A program made the position numbers and the translations under genes. Positions 8,864 to 17,565 of a stretch of 64,000 bases of DNA are shown here, piece by piece (position 1 is the stretch's first letter; each line of letters opens with the position of its first letter). The DNA is taken from the NCBI GenBank assembly GCA_004346725.1, contig SMDE01000002.1:448886-512885 (forward strand), in the 5' to 3' direction. This DNA is from Phytobacter diazotrophicus (GTDB lineage: Bacteria; Pseudomonadota; Gammaproteobacteria; Enterobacterales; Enterobacteriaceae). Under the pieces are notes generated by a model. That model worked only from the letters and a program-made list of their open reading frames with translations, was not told where the DNA came from and did not search any database.

Positions 8864-9259
8864 TTATTGTTTTTCGATCACTATGATATTTATTGTAAAA
8901 GCCAGACTTACTGAACCCGTTGTAGGATCGGTAACTATGTCACTCTGCTCATATGAATAACCTATCAAAACTAAATTATTATCCCGGAAAACCTGTCCTT
9001 TCTGTTCATCAAATACTGTAATTATTTCATCATATGTGAGTGAAGGGGCAGTACTGCCATTTGTCGGATTCGGTGAAACCAGATACTGAACAGTAATGTT
9101 TGCCTGATAACGCTGATTAGTACCGAAATTAATACTCTGTTTACTAAAGTTGAATGCAATTTCTTCAAAAATATCACTGTCACGTGATGTTTTGAGATTT
9201 TTTGTACTGTTAATCAGTTTCTTCATTGTTTGGCGTACATTGGAGATTAGCTGTGACAT
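8864..9259 (-). CDS. Tail completion or minor tail protein (gpU/gpZ position)
   Basis: 131 residues. It starts with a one-base overlap (TAATG) with the upstream gene. The N-terminal half is helical and basic, and the C-terminal half contains a Thr/Ser-rich beta segment (NPTNGSTAPS). Between the head-tail joining gene and the tail-tube genes, lambda-like phages encode the Z and U proteins that finish the tail end, so a tail-terminator role is inferred from order. Confidence 0.55.
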   Translation of the reverse strand: MSQLISNVRQTMKKLINSTKNLKTSRDSDIFEEIAFNFSKQSINFGTNQRYQANITVQYLVSPNPTNGSTAPSLTYDEIITVFDEQKGQVFRDNNLVLIGYSYEQSDIVTDPTTGSVSLAFTINIIVIEKQ

Positions 9260-9579
9260 TAATAGTCCTCCGCGAAGTGTTGTCCTTCCAAAGTGCGGTA
9301 ATAGATATCCACTAAGCCGGACAGGTCATCGACAATGTTATAGACTGTGTATTTTACGTCCCGAATAAGCAGTACTGAACCGATAGTGACGGTACTGATA
9401 TCTGTTTTTTTTACCGTGCAATATGTTTCATATGATTCGATGAAAGCACCACTACCGCTGGATACAGTTACGGGAACCATTTCAAGAATGGCCCTGAAAG
9501 TGGTTCCCGCTTCTGTTTGTACTGTTTCACCAAAAGCATTTATGAACACATCACATTGTGATGGTTTAAATGCTCTCAT
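9259..9579 (-). CDS. Head-tail joining protein, gpFII-like
   Basis: 106 residues, beta-rich, directly downstream of the capsid gene. Its C-terminal half (TIGSVLLIRDVKYTVYNIV then GLVDIYY) has the layout of the small gpFII/head-tail adaptor family, where a G-D/S-x-hydrophobic-x-hydrophobic-x-G/D-x-x-Y-T-V segment precedes a final strand. It would sit on the connector and contact the tail. Confidence is limited by the short length. Confidence 0.6.
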   Translation of the reverse strand: MRAFKPSQCDVFINAFGETVQTEAGTTFRAILEMVPVTVSSGSGAFIESYETYCTVKKTDISTVTIGSVLLIRDVKYTVYNIVDDLSGLVDIYYRTLEGQHFAEDY

Positions 9580-9582
9580 ATA

Positions 9583-11310
9583 TTATGAACCGATTTTAAT
9601 TACACGGAATGCTTCTGGATTGGTGAGTGCAAAGTCAATATCAGCCCACACACGAGCAATAACAGAACCACGATTACGATTAGTTGTATCATCCATATCG
9701 AGTTCTAAACTGTCACCCCATTGAGCAATCGCCAGTTTTGAAAAGTCACCGAGGATCACGAAGTCACCCGCACCAGCCAGTACTTTACTGTCATAGGCAG
9801 GTACACCACAAAGGTCACCGTCATCAAACAAATACACAGCGGCGGTATTCGTACCACGTAATGTAGTACGTAGTGTCGCTTTAGTAGATGGGGACATTAC
9901 AGCACTGATATTACCGAAGTTTACACCCTCATCACCCAGCTCACCCTGTGCTTCAACGATACTGTCATAATCATATGCAGTGACTGTTTTAACATGGCCT
10001 GCTGCAATAGCTGCATCCACTACTGCTTTCATAATGATGGTTTCGAGACGCTCTGCGGAACCTGCAACAATAGCCTGAGAAACAATCTGTTCAATCTGAG
10101 GACAGGATTTCACGACTGTACGTGATAACGGTACTGAACCCGTAAAGGTGCGTGGTTTCATCAGTACTGATTCAAAGTTCGCGTCAACTTCTGGTGATAC
10201 GCCATTCTCCGCAATGAAATCGAAGGTTTTAGTGAAATCACCGGATAGTTTTGGTAATGCGATTTCTGAGGTTAAACCAGTGTACATCTGTACCGGAAAG
10301 TTTTTTAATACACTGTTTGCACGTAGTACATCAATAAATGAACCGTACAGTACATCAGTATGAATAACATCTTTCGCTGTCGTGGTTGTCACACCAGCAC
10401 GAATGAAATCAGCATTACTGATGATGACACCATTTTTACCGTACTGTGCATCTGTATTTTTTCCATCGAGCATATTACGCATCAATGCGTTTAGAGAAAA
10501 TTCCATTTTTATATCTTCCTTGATAGTTGTATTTTTATTCATGACCTGGCGTTTAAATCCATCAATGGATAAACCAGATTTAATCGCCTCATCACGAATG
10601 GAATCGGCTGTATTAAACGCACGGGCAATGGCGTTTATTTCATTTATACGTTCGTCTTCCTGAACATCCTGTTCTGGTTCAGACTCTGTATTTATTGATT
10701 CTTCTGTTTCAGTACTGGATTCCTGTTCAGCATTTGTTTCTGTTATTTCAGTACTGGATTCTTGTTCAGTATTTGTTTCTTCTAGTTCAGCACTTGATTC
10801 TTGTTCATCATCCGTATTAGTTTCTAATGCACGACCGATACCGACTTCATTATCTGCGGGTACTGTAACCATGCTGATTTCATAAGGTTCCCATTGAGTA
10901 ATAAGTAAATCATTCCCGGCAATTTGATAATCCAGAATTGAATATCCTACTGAAACTTTCTGTAATGTACGCTCCTGCACCATCGCATATTTTTCTGCAC
11001 CCAAACCTACAGAACTGAAACGGACTAATGCACGTCCTACACGGTCTGAATCGATAGTTGCTGATTCAATAGTTCCGATATGAGCATCCATATTATGATT
11101 GAATAATAAGGCCGCACCTGAATTTAAACGGTCCAGTAAAACATTCTCAGTACCGTGAAGAAGAATTTCATTGTATTCCTGACCACCAATATTACGAGTC
11201 ACTGGCGTTTCAGAACTGAATGCTAACAGGACAGTAGTACTGTCATTATCTGAGAGACTATTTTCACTCGTTAGTGTCATCTCCCGTTTCTGTGTTTTGT
11301 TTATTTCCAT
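9583..11310 (-). CDS. HK97-type prohead protease fused to major capsid protein through an acidic linker
   Basis: About 575 residues from the ATG at 11310, preferred because GGAAG lies 5 nt upstream; an ATG at 11328 lacks a ribosome site. The first 170 or so residues resemble the HK97 prohead protease (S78/U35): GTENVLLDRLNSGAALLFNH and the later VSVGYSI and WEPYEISMVTVPADN-like motifs. Then comes a roughly 60-residue Glu/Ser/Thr-rich linker with repeats, a helical delta-like segment, and an HK97-fold major capsid protein starting near MEFSLNALM. Protease, scaffold and shell are thus one polyprotein, which the protease must cut during head maturation. It overlaps the end of the portal gene. 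Confidence 0.88.
   Translation of the reverse strand: MEINKTQKREMTLTSENSLSDNDSTTVLLAFSSETPVTRNIGGQEYNEILLHGTENVLLDRLNSGAALLFNHNMDAHIGTIESATIDSDRVGRALVRFSSVGLGAEKYAMVQERTLQKVSVGYSILDYQIAGNDLLITQWEPYEISMVTVPADNEVGIGRALETNTDDEQESSAELEETNTEQESSTEITETNAEQESSTETEESINTESEPEQDVQEDERINEINAIARAFNTADSIRDEAIKSGLSIDGFKRQVMNKNTTIKEDIKMEFSLNALMRNMLDGKNTDAQYGKNGVIISNADFIRAGVTTTTAKDVIHTDVLYGSFIDVLRANSVLKNFPVQMYTGLTSEIALPKLSGDFTKTFDFIAENGVSPEVDANFESVLMKPRTFTGSVPLSRTVVKSCPQIEQIVSQAIVAGSAERLETIIMKAVVDAAIAAGHVKTVTAYDYDSIVEAQGELGDEGVNFGNISAVMSPSTKATLRTTLRGTNTAAVYLFDDGDLCGVPAYDSKVLAGAGDFVILGDFSKLAIAQWGDSLELDMDDTTNRNRGSVIARVWADIDFALTNPEAFRVIKIGS
10684..10810 (-). repeat. Degenerate tandem repeat encoding the acidic linker of the capsid polyprotein
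   Basis: Three to four imperfect copies of about 42-45 nt encode E-T-N-x-E-Q-E-S-S-x-E. Two of the copies contain the octamer CAGTACTG (10710-10717 and 10749-10756), so both protein and DNA are repetitive. Confidence 0.7.
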
Positions 11311-12769
11311 CCGAACTTCCCTGTTCATTATTTGTTGTTGTATTTATTTCCTTCTCCATTTCCAGTTCTTCAAATACGTGTTGTGGCTCCATGCCTAAAT
11401 CACGGATTATCTGAGAACGGGATTTAACACCCATGTTTAGAAGTATCTGCTCGTACTGAGCATCCTTAACAGGATCAAGACTGACGGGTTTAACTGTTAT
11501 AAAGGTACAATTCGCAATGTTTTCAAAATCCACAAATGACAGATTATTGAGTTCTGTCACCATCAGTCGTTTAATAAACTCGCGGTAGATCGGTCTGAGT
11601 ACTTTACTGATGAGTAAATTACTGCGGGTTTTAAAACCTTCCCGTGATATCCGATCTGCCATTTTCGCAGCACTGAATGATGCGTTTTGGGTGTCACCAG
11701 TAAGCATAGATTTGGGTACACCCAGACCAGTACTGATAGTGGTGAGTACTGCATCACTGAATTCGGTTATCTTGTCCGTGCCTGCGGTCGGATTCAGTGT
11801 CTGAATGTTCTGACCAGGCTGTAACTCTTTTATGGTTCCAGGTTCAAAGTACTCAATGTGTTCACGTGGTTCAGATTCAGTATCGAGTAGTTCATCCTGC
11901 GTGGTATCACTGTTAGTGACAAAACCCATAGCCGAACTGGCTATCTTCTTCTGAATAACAGCAGCTTCGTTATAGCTATTGAAGTCTTCAAGCGTTTTAA
12001 ACACGCTGATACAGTCAGGGAATCCTCGTTCCTGCCCTGCATACTCTGGTACGAAATAATGAAGGATCTCATCTGCCGGAACACGTTCAGTACTGGAAGC
12101 GTTAACCGTGTAATTCAGTGGGTTGATATCTGCTACATGGTAAGCGAGTACTTTCCCGTTACGATCACGTTCAATACCATTACTGATATAGGAACCGTTA
12201 TTGAGTAGTTCATTTTTGGTACCAGGAATACGGGCTGCATCTATGACTGATATCTGTAGTTCCCGTCCCGGATGGATACGGATAAAACATTCACCATCGG
12301 TAGCTCGTGTACGTTCTGCCAGTGCCTGAAATATATCGAATGAGAGAGTACCATCCAGTGAAAAACGTGAGGCATCAGAAGCCCATTCATAGAACATTTT
12401 CTCCAGACGATCCGCCAGTTCCTGATTTGTCTGTTCACCCATTATCGGGGCTGGCCTGACAGTGATCCCATCAGCACCGGCTACAGCATTTGAACTCATC
12501 TGTACGTAACGGCGGGCATAGGGGTTCTGTAACGTCAGAGAACGTGATGCATCACGTAATGCTGTCAGTGACTGTCGAAGTACTGCATTGATATTAACGT
12601 TCTGAACACCCGTACCATATGTACCGAGAATACGTGTAGGCAATCCTGTTAATGAACGGGCTTCACTTTTGAATTCCGAAGTACTGTTATGTATTCTTTT
12701 CTTTCTGGCTGGTTTTGATTGTGGCAGTTCCGGTTGTGTCTGATTCTGCCGTGTATTAAAAGGCCACAT
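11264..12769 (-). CDS. Phage portal protein, lambda gpB family
   Basis: 501 residues from an ATG at 12769 with GGAG 9 nt upstream; the upstream in-frame start would be a TTG. The sequence has typical lambda-portal features: LQNPYARRYVQMSSNAVAGADGI-type N-terminal region, the wing segment with DGECFIR, the RVPADEILHYFVPEYAGQERG stretch, and the clip and stem with GTIKELQPGQ and FSAAKM-x-DR. It forms the dodecameric DNA gate of the head. The gene sits between the connector and capsid genes. Its C-terminal region overlaps the protease start. Confidence 0.9.
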   Translation of the reverse strand: MWPFNTRQNQTQPELPQSKPARKKRIHNSTSEFKSEARSLTGLPTRILGTYGTGVQNVNINAVLRQSLTALRDASRSLTLQNPYARRYVQMSSNAVAGADGITVRPAPIMGEQTNQELADRLEKMFYEWASDASRFSLDGTLSFDIFQALAERTRATDGECFIRIHPGRELQISVIDAARIPGTKNELLNNGSYISNGIERDRNGKVLAYHVADINPLNYTVNASSTERVPADEILHYFVPEYAGQERGFPDCISVFKTLEDFNSYNEAAVIQKKIASSAMGFVTNSDTTQDELLDTESEPREHIEYFEPGTIKELQPGQNIQTLNPTAGTDKITEFSDAVLTTISTGLGVPKSMLTGDTQNASFSAAKMADRISREGFKTRSNLLISKVLRPIYREFIKRLMVTELNNLSFVDFENIANCTFITVKPVSLDPVKDAQYEQILLNMGVKSRSQIIRDLGMEPQHVFEELEMEKEINTTTNNEQGSSDGNKQNTETGDDTNE

Positions 12770-12786
12770 TTCCGTGTGCTCCTGTT

Positions 12787-13254
12787 TTATCGGCAATGTA
12801 TTGTTGATTTAAAAAATCCAGTACTGCCATTTTTCATTTTACGTTTTAATTCATTTACCTGAATGGTTATTGAATTTTTCAGACTCATGAGTGTATTTAA
12901 ATCCTCATGAATTAATGTTTTGTTATTAATTGTCAGTTGTGAATTGTCATTATTAATACGTGCACTGATGATGACATTGATATCATCAAGTTGTTTTTGC
13001 AATTCTGACAATCTGTTGGTTTGTGCCATCGGATCAATAACTGTTATATTACTGATACGCATGTTCCCGTCTGTATTTATTACTACGGTATAGTACCCTG
13101 CTGTAAAGTTTTTCGTATCGATTAATGCCGTTACATCATCGGCATTTTCATTTTTATATTCATATAGCGTTTGGGTACTGTTCCCGATTTTAATCACTGT
13201 ATTGGCCGGGAGTACTTCATATAGCACCTCGCCAATATAAATCTTTTCTTTCAT
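12787..13254 (-). CDS. Head-tail connector-like protein, gpW position
   Basis: 155 residues between terL and the portal gene, the slot of lambda gpW. The N-terminal 75 residues form a beta-rich domain unlike gpW. Residues about 80-145 (RLSELQKQLDDIN, then helices with LKRKMKNGSTGFF) have the two-helix pattern of the gpW family. I infer a gpW-like domain with an extra N-terminal domain. The extra domain is unrecognised. Confidence 0.5.
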   Translation of the reverse strand: MKEKIYIGEVLYEVLPANTVIKIGNSTQTLYEYKNENADDVTALIDTKNFTAGYYTVVINTDGNMRISNITVIDPMAQTNRLSELQKQLDDINVIISARINNDNSQLTINNKTLIHEDLNTLMSLKNSITIQVNELKRKMKNGSTGFFKSTIHCR

Positions 13255-15117
13255 TTATCCTCCGAACCATGATTTTCCGAGCGTAGTATTAGTTCTGGAG
13301 TATTTATTCGTTTTAATCTCTGATGGTGGCTGTACTGGCAGTTCAGTTTCTTCACGTGTTATTTGTTTATATTCACGTAATTTTTTGAACGGTTGTGTAC
13401 CCAATTTTGAAAGTGCAAGTTTCATCATCGCCAGTGAGTACACAAGAGTGTCCAGGGCTTCATTACGTCTGCCGGGTTTACACTTCCAGCGAAAACCCGT
13501 ACCGGAACGTTCCAGTGTTTCCGCTGTTAACTGGTCGAAATAGTCATCAGGGAGATCATGAGCGAATCGTATCTTTAGCGGTGCGTCGTTCTTTTCTGAC
13601 AAGGCATTATTCAGTAATGAACGTACCCAGTTCTTACCCTCATGTACATTGAGCATGTAGAACTGACGTCCCTCAGATGTACTTGATTTGAAGAGAGGAC
13701 CATTGGTACTACTACTGCCCTTGATTGCCTCGAATCGTTTATACGCCTGACAGAATGAATGTACTGTCTGTGTCGCCCTGCCGTTTCCACTGTCAACCGC
13801 AACTTTGAGTACAGGTACAGTACGACCGGATACCGTTCTGAACTTCTGTTGACAGAATGCAGCCAGATCGCTATATGCCTTTGCCCCTTTAATCTCACAG
13901 TTGGGTGAGTAGAAGTACCGATAACCGAGTACGAATAGCTCTGATTCATTGAATCCAAGTACCTGAGCTTCTAACCTGTCTAGTTGTTGGTCACAACCAA
14001 TGACAATTCCTAGTACTGAATCAGGTATATGGGTTAAATCAAATGATTCATCCCTCAGTGCTTCGAGCTGGAGATCATCAAGTTCATCCTGGAACTCTGA
14101 ATAATGCAGGCCGAGTACTGTGTTATAGAACGACTGGTAATTATATTCATACCATGCCATTTCAAATTCTTTTGCGATGGCCTGAATGGTACTGTTCGGT
14201 GAGTACAGACGGTTAATATAGAATCCGGCGGTATCAGTTACCTGGGGATTGGTGGCAACCCAACGACCACACGCAACCATTCGTACACGCTGTGCTTCTG
14301 TGATTTCAGTATGACATTCAGGACAAAGTAATCTGGCAGTACTGCTATCAGGGAGATCACGCCGTCCGGCCTTTCGCCAATCAAACTTTACGTTTTCCCA
14401 CTTTAAGGTATGTTCATGCTCGCAGTGCGGGCATCTACAGAAATACTCCCGTTGATCACTGTTCTGGTACTCAACATCGATTGCATCCCCGGAGAAAGTA
14501 GGAGTACTTGAAATTAATATCTTCGCTTCCTGTCCGAAATCGGTGGCACGTTGTTCCGCTAATCGAATTGGATTCCCTTCATCCGTATTCTGATCAATGG
14601 CTGATATCTCATCCAGAATAATTCGTTTTAGTGTTTTACCTCTGAGTGCCTTTGCACTTCCGAGCGTCATGAAGTACAGAAAATTTCCATCACGCAATTC
14701 AATCTGGTTTTGATTATTTGCTTTTGTCTTATCATTCTTATCTGTTACAAGTTCTTTTAGTACTGGAACAGCATCAATGGTTTTATCTATTTTCCCAGAT
14801 TTCCATTGTTTCAGTTCTGCCAGTGATGATTGAGCAATACCGATATTAGAACTATCAGTACTCATCCAGTAGAATAATGCCGAATTCAATATTGTCGTTT
14901 TTGCTATTTGAGCACTCGTTTTATAAACGATTTTCTTGTATCTGTTATCCTCAATGATATCCAGCATTTCACGCTGGAATGAGTACAGTTTAATTTTCTG
15001 TCCGGCGGCTGCACCATCAGGAAGTACTAAATTCTTTTCTGCCCATTCAGAGGGTTTATATTTTATCGGTGGGATCAGGTTTCGTACTGTTCGTTTCAGT
15101 ACTGTCGATATGTTCAT
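13255..15117 (-). CDS. Terminase large subunit, lambda gpA family
   Basis: 620 residues. It contains the gpA-type N-terminus (KPSEWAEKNLVLPDG), an atypical Walker A at residues 66-75 (KTSAQIAKTT), Walker B RIILDE at 165-170, SSTPT at 203-207 as the coupling motif, a zinc-binding region (C227, C229, C232 and C265, C268), and a C-terminal nuclease region beginning GCDQQLDRLEAQV. This is the packaging motor and cos endonuclease of cohesive-end phages. It overlaps terS by 62 nt, and the next gene follows without a gap. Confidence 0.92.
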   Translation of the reverse strand: MNISTVLKRTVRNLIPPIKYKPSEWAEKNLVLPDGAAAGQKIKLYSFQREMLDIIEDNRYKKIVYKTSAQIAKTTILNSALFYWMSTDSSNIGIAQSSLAELKQWKSGKIDKTIDAVPVLKELVTDKNDKTKANNQNQIELRDGNFLYFMTLGSAKALRGKTLKRIILDEISAIDQNTDEGNPIRLAEQRATDFGQEAKILISSTPTFSGDAIDVEYQNSDQREYFCRCPHCEHEHTLKWENVKFDWRKAGRRDLPDSSTARLLCPECHTEITEAQRVRMVACGRWVATNPQVTDTAGFYINRLYSPNSTIQAIAKEFEMAWYEYNYQSFYNTVLGLHYSEFQDELDDLQLEALRDESFDLTHIPDSVLGIVIGCDQQLDRLEAQVLGFNESELFVLGYRYFYSPNCEIKGAKAYSDLAAFCQQKFRTVSGRTVPVLKVAVDSGNGRATQTVHSFCQAYKRFEAIKGSSSTNGPLFKSSTSEGRQFYMLNVHEGKNWVRSLLNNALSEKNDAPLKIRFAHDLPDDYFDQLTAETLERSGTGFRWKCKPGRRNEALDTLVYSLAMMKLALSKLGTQPFKKLREYKQITREETELPVQPPSEIKTNKYSRTNTTLGKSWFGG

Positions 15118-15571
15118 CCGTGAACGTTCCTTCCATTGTCATTGTTCCTATTTCATTAAGAATTTCATCAATGCGTTGCAGTAAAATCCGTTTTACTGCC
15201 AGTGCATCAGCTTGCTCGTGTATCTCGTGGTGTACTCTGTTTGGTAAGGTACGTAGATAATCACGCATCGTTTTGAAGTACTGCGAGAGTTCACGCTCTA
15301 CAGTACTGGATTCCATCAGTTCACCCTTTTTGACCCGTACCTCTGCCTCTGCGAGGTCTGCCTCAGCCTGGAGCTTTCTCAGGCGTTCACGCTGTATCTG
15401 TTCATTGAGATCGGTTTCACGCAGAGGCATAAGAATATTTTGTACTATCCATTCACGTGTCTCATTTTCAATTACATCAGCACCAAAAGGCATACCTTTA
15501 TCACGCCACTGGCGAACCGTTGATTCATCGTATCCGTACTGTTTTGCTAAAGACCTTAGACTAATCATCAT
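15056..15571 (-). CDS. Terminase small subunit, Nu1-like
   Basis: 171 residues. The N-terminal winged helix-turn-helix (SLRSLAKQYGYDESTVRQWRDKG) matches the DNA-binding domain of lambda Nu1. Helices and a coiled coil follow (LRKLQAEADLAEAEVRVKKGE, then VERELSQYFKTMRDYLRTLP), typical of cos-phage small terminases. Shine-Dalgarno GGAG lies 7 nt before the ATG. It would bind cos and recruit the large subunit. Confidence 0.9.
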   Translation of the reverse strand: MMISLRSLAKQYGYDESTVRQWRDKGMPFGADVIENETREWIVQNILMPLRETDLNEQIQRERLRKLQAEADLAEAEVRVKKGELMESSTVERELSQYFKTMRDYLRTLPNRVHHEIHEQADALAVKRILLQRIDEILNEIGTMTMEGTFTDEHIDSTETNSTKPDPTDKI

Positions 15572-15645
15572 TTATACACTCCATTTTTCATTAAAGTATT
15601 TATGATTTTTGCCGATAAAATATTTCTAAAATAGAGGGAGTTATT

Positions 15646-16206
15646 ATGACTGAAAGAGCTGATGCAAATACCGTTAAAACCATCATGGATGAATTTCTAA
15701 AAGATGAGGGAGTACGAGCGAGACTGCGAATGATTCTCAAACGAGAACGAAATGATTGGGAGAAATGGCTACAAGTAGAACTTGAATACTTTATGACCCA
15801 ATTGCCTGGTGTATACGTCGAGAGAGAAATACTGGCACTTCCTGATAACAGGAAATTACGTGACAAATATAATATGTTTATCGATATTGCATTCAGGAAA
15901 AAACGGACACGTATCAATTCCTATATATTCATTGAATTGAAGTGTTCGAAAAAACCACAAACTTTAATTAATGGATTTAAAAAAGACGTTAAAAAACTAC
16001 TTGCCATTAAAAAATGCTTATTAGGAACCAGATCGTTTTGGTGTGTAGGTTTCCACCTCAACTGTGAACCTAAAAACATCGATACAATGAATAAGTTCGT
16101 AAAAGAATGGTACTACGGCTACAGTAAAGTAATTAAACTTTGTGATTGTGGCGATGAAATAGAATGTCAATGTACTGATAATAAAATTGGGTTTGCAGTA
16201 ATCTAA
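15646..16206 (+). CDS. PD-(D/E)XK nuclease-like protein
   Basis: 186 residues, on the strand opposite to the late genes, with Shine-Dalgarno AGGGAG 5 nt before the ATG. Residues about 83-108 read FIDIAF, a basic loop, then FIELKCSK. An Asp followed by Glu-x-Lys on adjacent strands is the PD-(D/E)XK active-site signature, and a helix with GFKKDVKKLLAI follows as in that fold. The C-terminus has a Cys-rich patch (CDCGDEIECQC). It lies between terS and a candidate cos region. It could be an accessory or defence nuclease; the target is unknown. Confidence 0.6.
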   Translation: MTERADANTVKTIMDEFLKDEGVRARLRMILKRERNDWEKWLQVELEYFMTQLPGVYVEREILALPDNRKLRDKYNMFIDIAFRKKRTRINSYIFIELKCSKKPQTLINGFKKDVKKLLAIKKCLLGTRSFWCVGFHLNCEPKNIDTMNKFVKEWYYGYSKVIKLCDCGDEIECQCTDNKIGFAVI

Positions 16207-16230
16207 TTTGCGGTGCGGGAGTGTTATTAA

Positions 16231-16250
16231 ATTTTATATATATATAAAAT
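16231..16250. repeat. Perfect 20-bp AT palindrome
   Basis: ATTTTATATA followed by TATATAAAAT is self-complementary over all 20 bases. It abuts an abrupt GC-rich patch at 16251-16310 and could extrude a cruciform, bend DNA, or end transcripts in either direction. Confidence 0.6.
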
Positions 16251-16310
16251 AACGGGCTGCCGAAACCTCGCCTTGATTGGTTGGAGCCGGAGGAACCTAC
16301 TCTCGCTTTG
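16251..16310. other. Candidate cos (packaging) region
   Basis: A roughly 60-bp GC-rich island surrounded by very AT-rich DNA, about 680 bp upstream of terS in the packaging direction. Read on the minus strand, 16253-16272 begins GGCGAGG, the same seven bases that begin the P2 cohesive end as I remember it. The plus strand (ACGGGCTGCC then ACCTCGCC) loosely recalls lambda cosN. gpA-type terminases cut at cos sites, so one is expected upstream of terS. The exact nick sites are not known. Confidence 0.35.
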
Positions 16311-16385
16311 AATCTGATTTTTTACTAAATTATTTTGAAATGTTGCCGATATACCTTTGACCTATTAGACAAAGGAAAAGTTAAG

Positions 16386-17063
16386 ATGGCAAGCATAATT
16401 AGTTATGAAGGTGTTATGGAGTTGTTGGATTGGACGTATGATAAAGCTGTAAATGGGCTTGGAGTTGTTGGGATGGATTCAGCCATTGATTTGGCGGAGG
16501 ATTACTCAAAACAAGAAGGTCAATTAGTAGAACAAATAAACTCCCTCATACGATGGCAAAATACTAAATCTGTAACCAGTGGTTTTGTTACTGGCTTAGG
16601 TGGAATTATTACGTTACCCGTTGCCATTCCTGCAAACGTTGCTTCTGTAATGTATGTCCAGATACGAATGATTGCTGCTATTGCTCATATGTGTGGATTC
16701 GATGTAAAAGATGATCGAGTTAAAACTATCGTTTATGCTTGTTTAACTGGTAATGCTGCTGTCGATATACTTAAAAATGCCGGTGTTGTTATTGGTACTA
16801 AGATGTCTACACAACTTATTAAAAGTATTTCTTTCGAAACGATTAAAGCAATTAACAAAGCAGTAGGTTTTCGTTTGGTTACTAAATTCGGTGAAAAAGG
16901 TGTAATCAACTTAGGTAAGGCAGTACCAGTCGTTGGTGGTATTATCAGTGGTACGATTGACGGAGTCTCTACAAATACCATTGGTAATATTGCACGAAAT
17001 ACATTTATAGAAGCATCAAAACCAGATAATCCAGGTAATGTTTATAGTGGTTACGTTGTATAG
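16386..17063 (+). CDS. EcsC family protein
   Basis: 225 residues from the ATG at 16386 (AGGA 9 nt upstream); an in-frame ATG at 16335 lacks a ribosome site. The sequence has the EcsC-family layout: an N-terminal helix pair, the glycine-rich segment SGFVTGLGGIITLPVAIPAN at residues about 61-80, the helix with QIRMIAAIAHMCGFD, and a C-terminal PVVGGIISGTIDG segment. EcsC proteins are hydrophobic, membrane-associated and biochemically poorly understood. It is a probable accessory (moron) gene, opposite in strand to the late operon and followed by hairpins at 17088-17113 and 17189-17219. Confidence 0.78.
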   Translation: MASIISYEGVMELLDWTYDKAVNGLGVVGMDSAIDLAEDYSKQEGQLVEQINSLIRWQNTKSVTSGFVTGLGGIITLPVAIPANVASVMYVQIRMIAAIAHMCGFDVKDDRVKTIVYACLTGNAAVDILKNAGVVIGTKMSTQLIKSISFETIKAINKAVGFRLVTKFGEKGVINLGKAVPVVGGIISGTIDGVSTNTIGNIARNTFIEASKPDNPGNVYSGYVV

Positions 17064-17188
17064 TGACATTTAGTCATTTATATATTCAAAGTGATCGCAT
17101 CAACGGTCACTTTAATCACTATTCTGGTGTAATGGCAGAGATTGTTTCGACATTAAGAATATATTCCAAACAGGTGATACGGATATAA

Positions 17189-17219
17189 AAAACCCTCATA
17201 GTATATGCATGAGGGTTTT
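17189..17219. terminator. Bidirectional intrinsic terminator between convergent genes
   Basis: AAAACCCTCAT and ATGAGGGTTTT form a perfect 11-bp stem with a 9-nt loop, flanked by A on one side and T on the other. It separates the rightward EcsC gene from the leftward small exported protein gene. A second imperfect stem lies at 17088-17113. Confidence 0.85.
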
Positions 17220-17230
17220 AGCGGCAACTG

Positions 17231-17473
17231 TTAATCTACGACTTCAACCTTCCAGCGACCACCAGGTTTAGTGATTTCGTATCTGTACATGTCATCACAA
17301 AACACATCGGCACGGCCAGAGAAGTTGGCAGTGCTGAAACCTGTTACTTTATCACACTGATAACCCTTTGATTGGATCAATGCCTGAGCAAAGTCCTTTG
17401 CATCTTGTTCGTCATCAGCCAATGCTGTGAACGATGCAAGTGTTATTGCTACAAGTAGTAAAGCCTTTTTCAT
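17231..17473 (-). CDS. Small exported protein
   Basis: 80 residues from the ATG at 17473, chosen because GGGG lies 6 nt upstream and because the signal peptide then begins MKKALLLVAITLASFTALA with a good cleavage site. The mature part of about 61 residues has two cysteines (YQCDKV and VFCDDM) that could form a disulphide, and a Trp-Lys-Val end. It would be periplasmic. I do not recognise a function. Its place among other exported accessory genes suggests a cell-envelope or superinfection role, which is inference. Confidence 0.65.
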   Translation of the reverse strand: MKKALLLVAITLASFTALADDEQDAKDFAQALIQSKGYQCDKVTGFSTANFSGRADVFCDDMYRYEITKPGGRWKVEVVD

Positions 17474-17565
17474 ATTAAACCCCATTGGTATTTTTTAGGG
17501 GTATATTACATGTAATATTGTTTATTTCTAGTACAATAATTAGTGGTTCGATATATTCCTTAATA

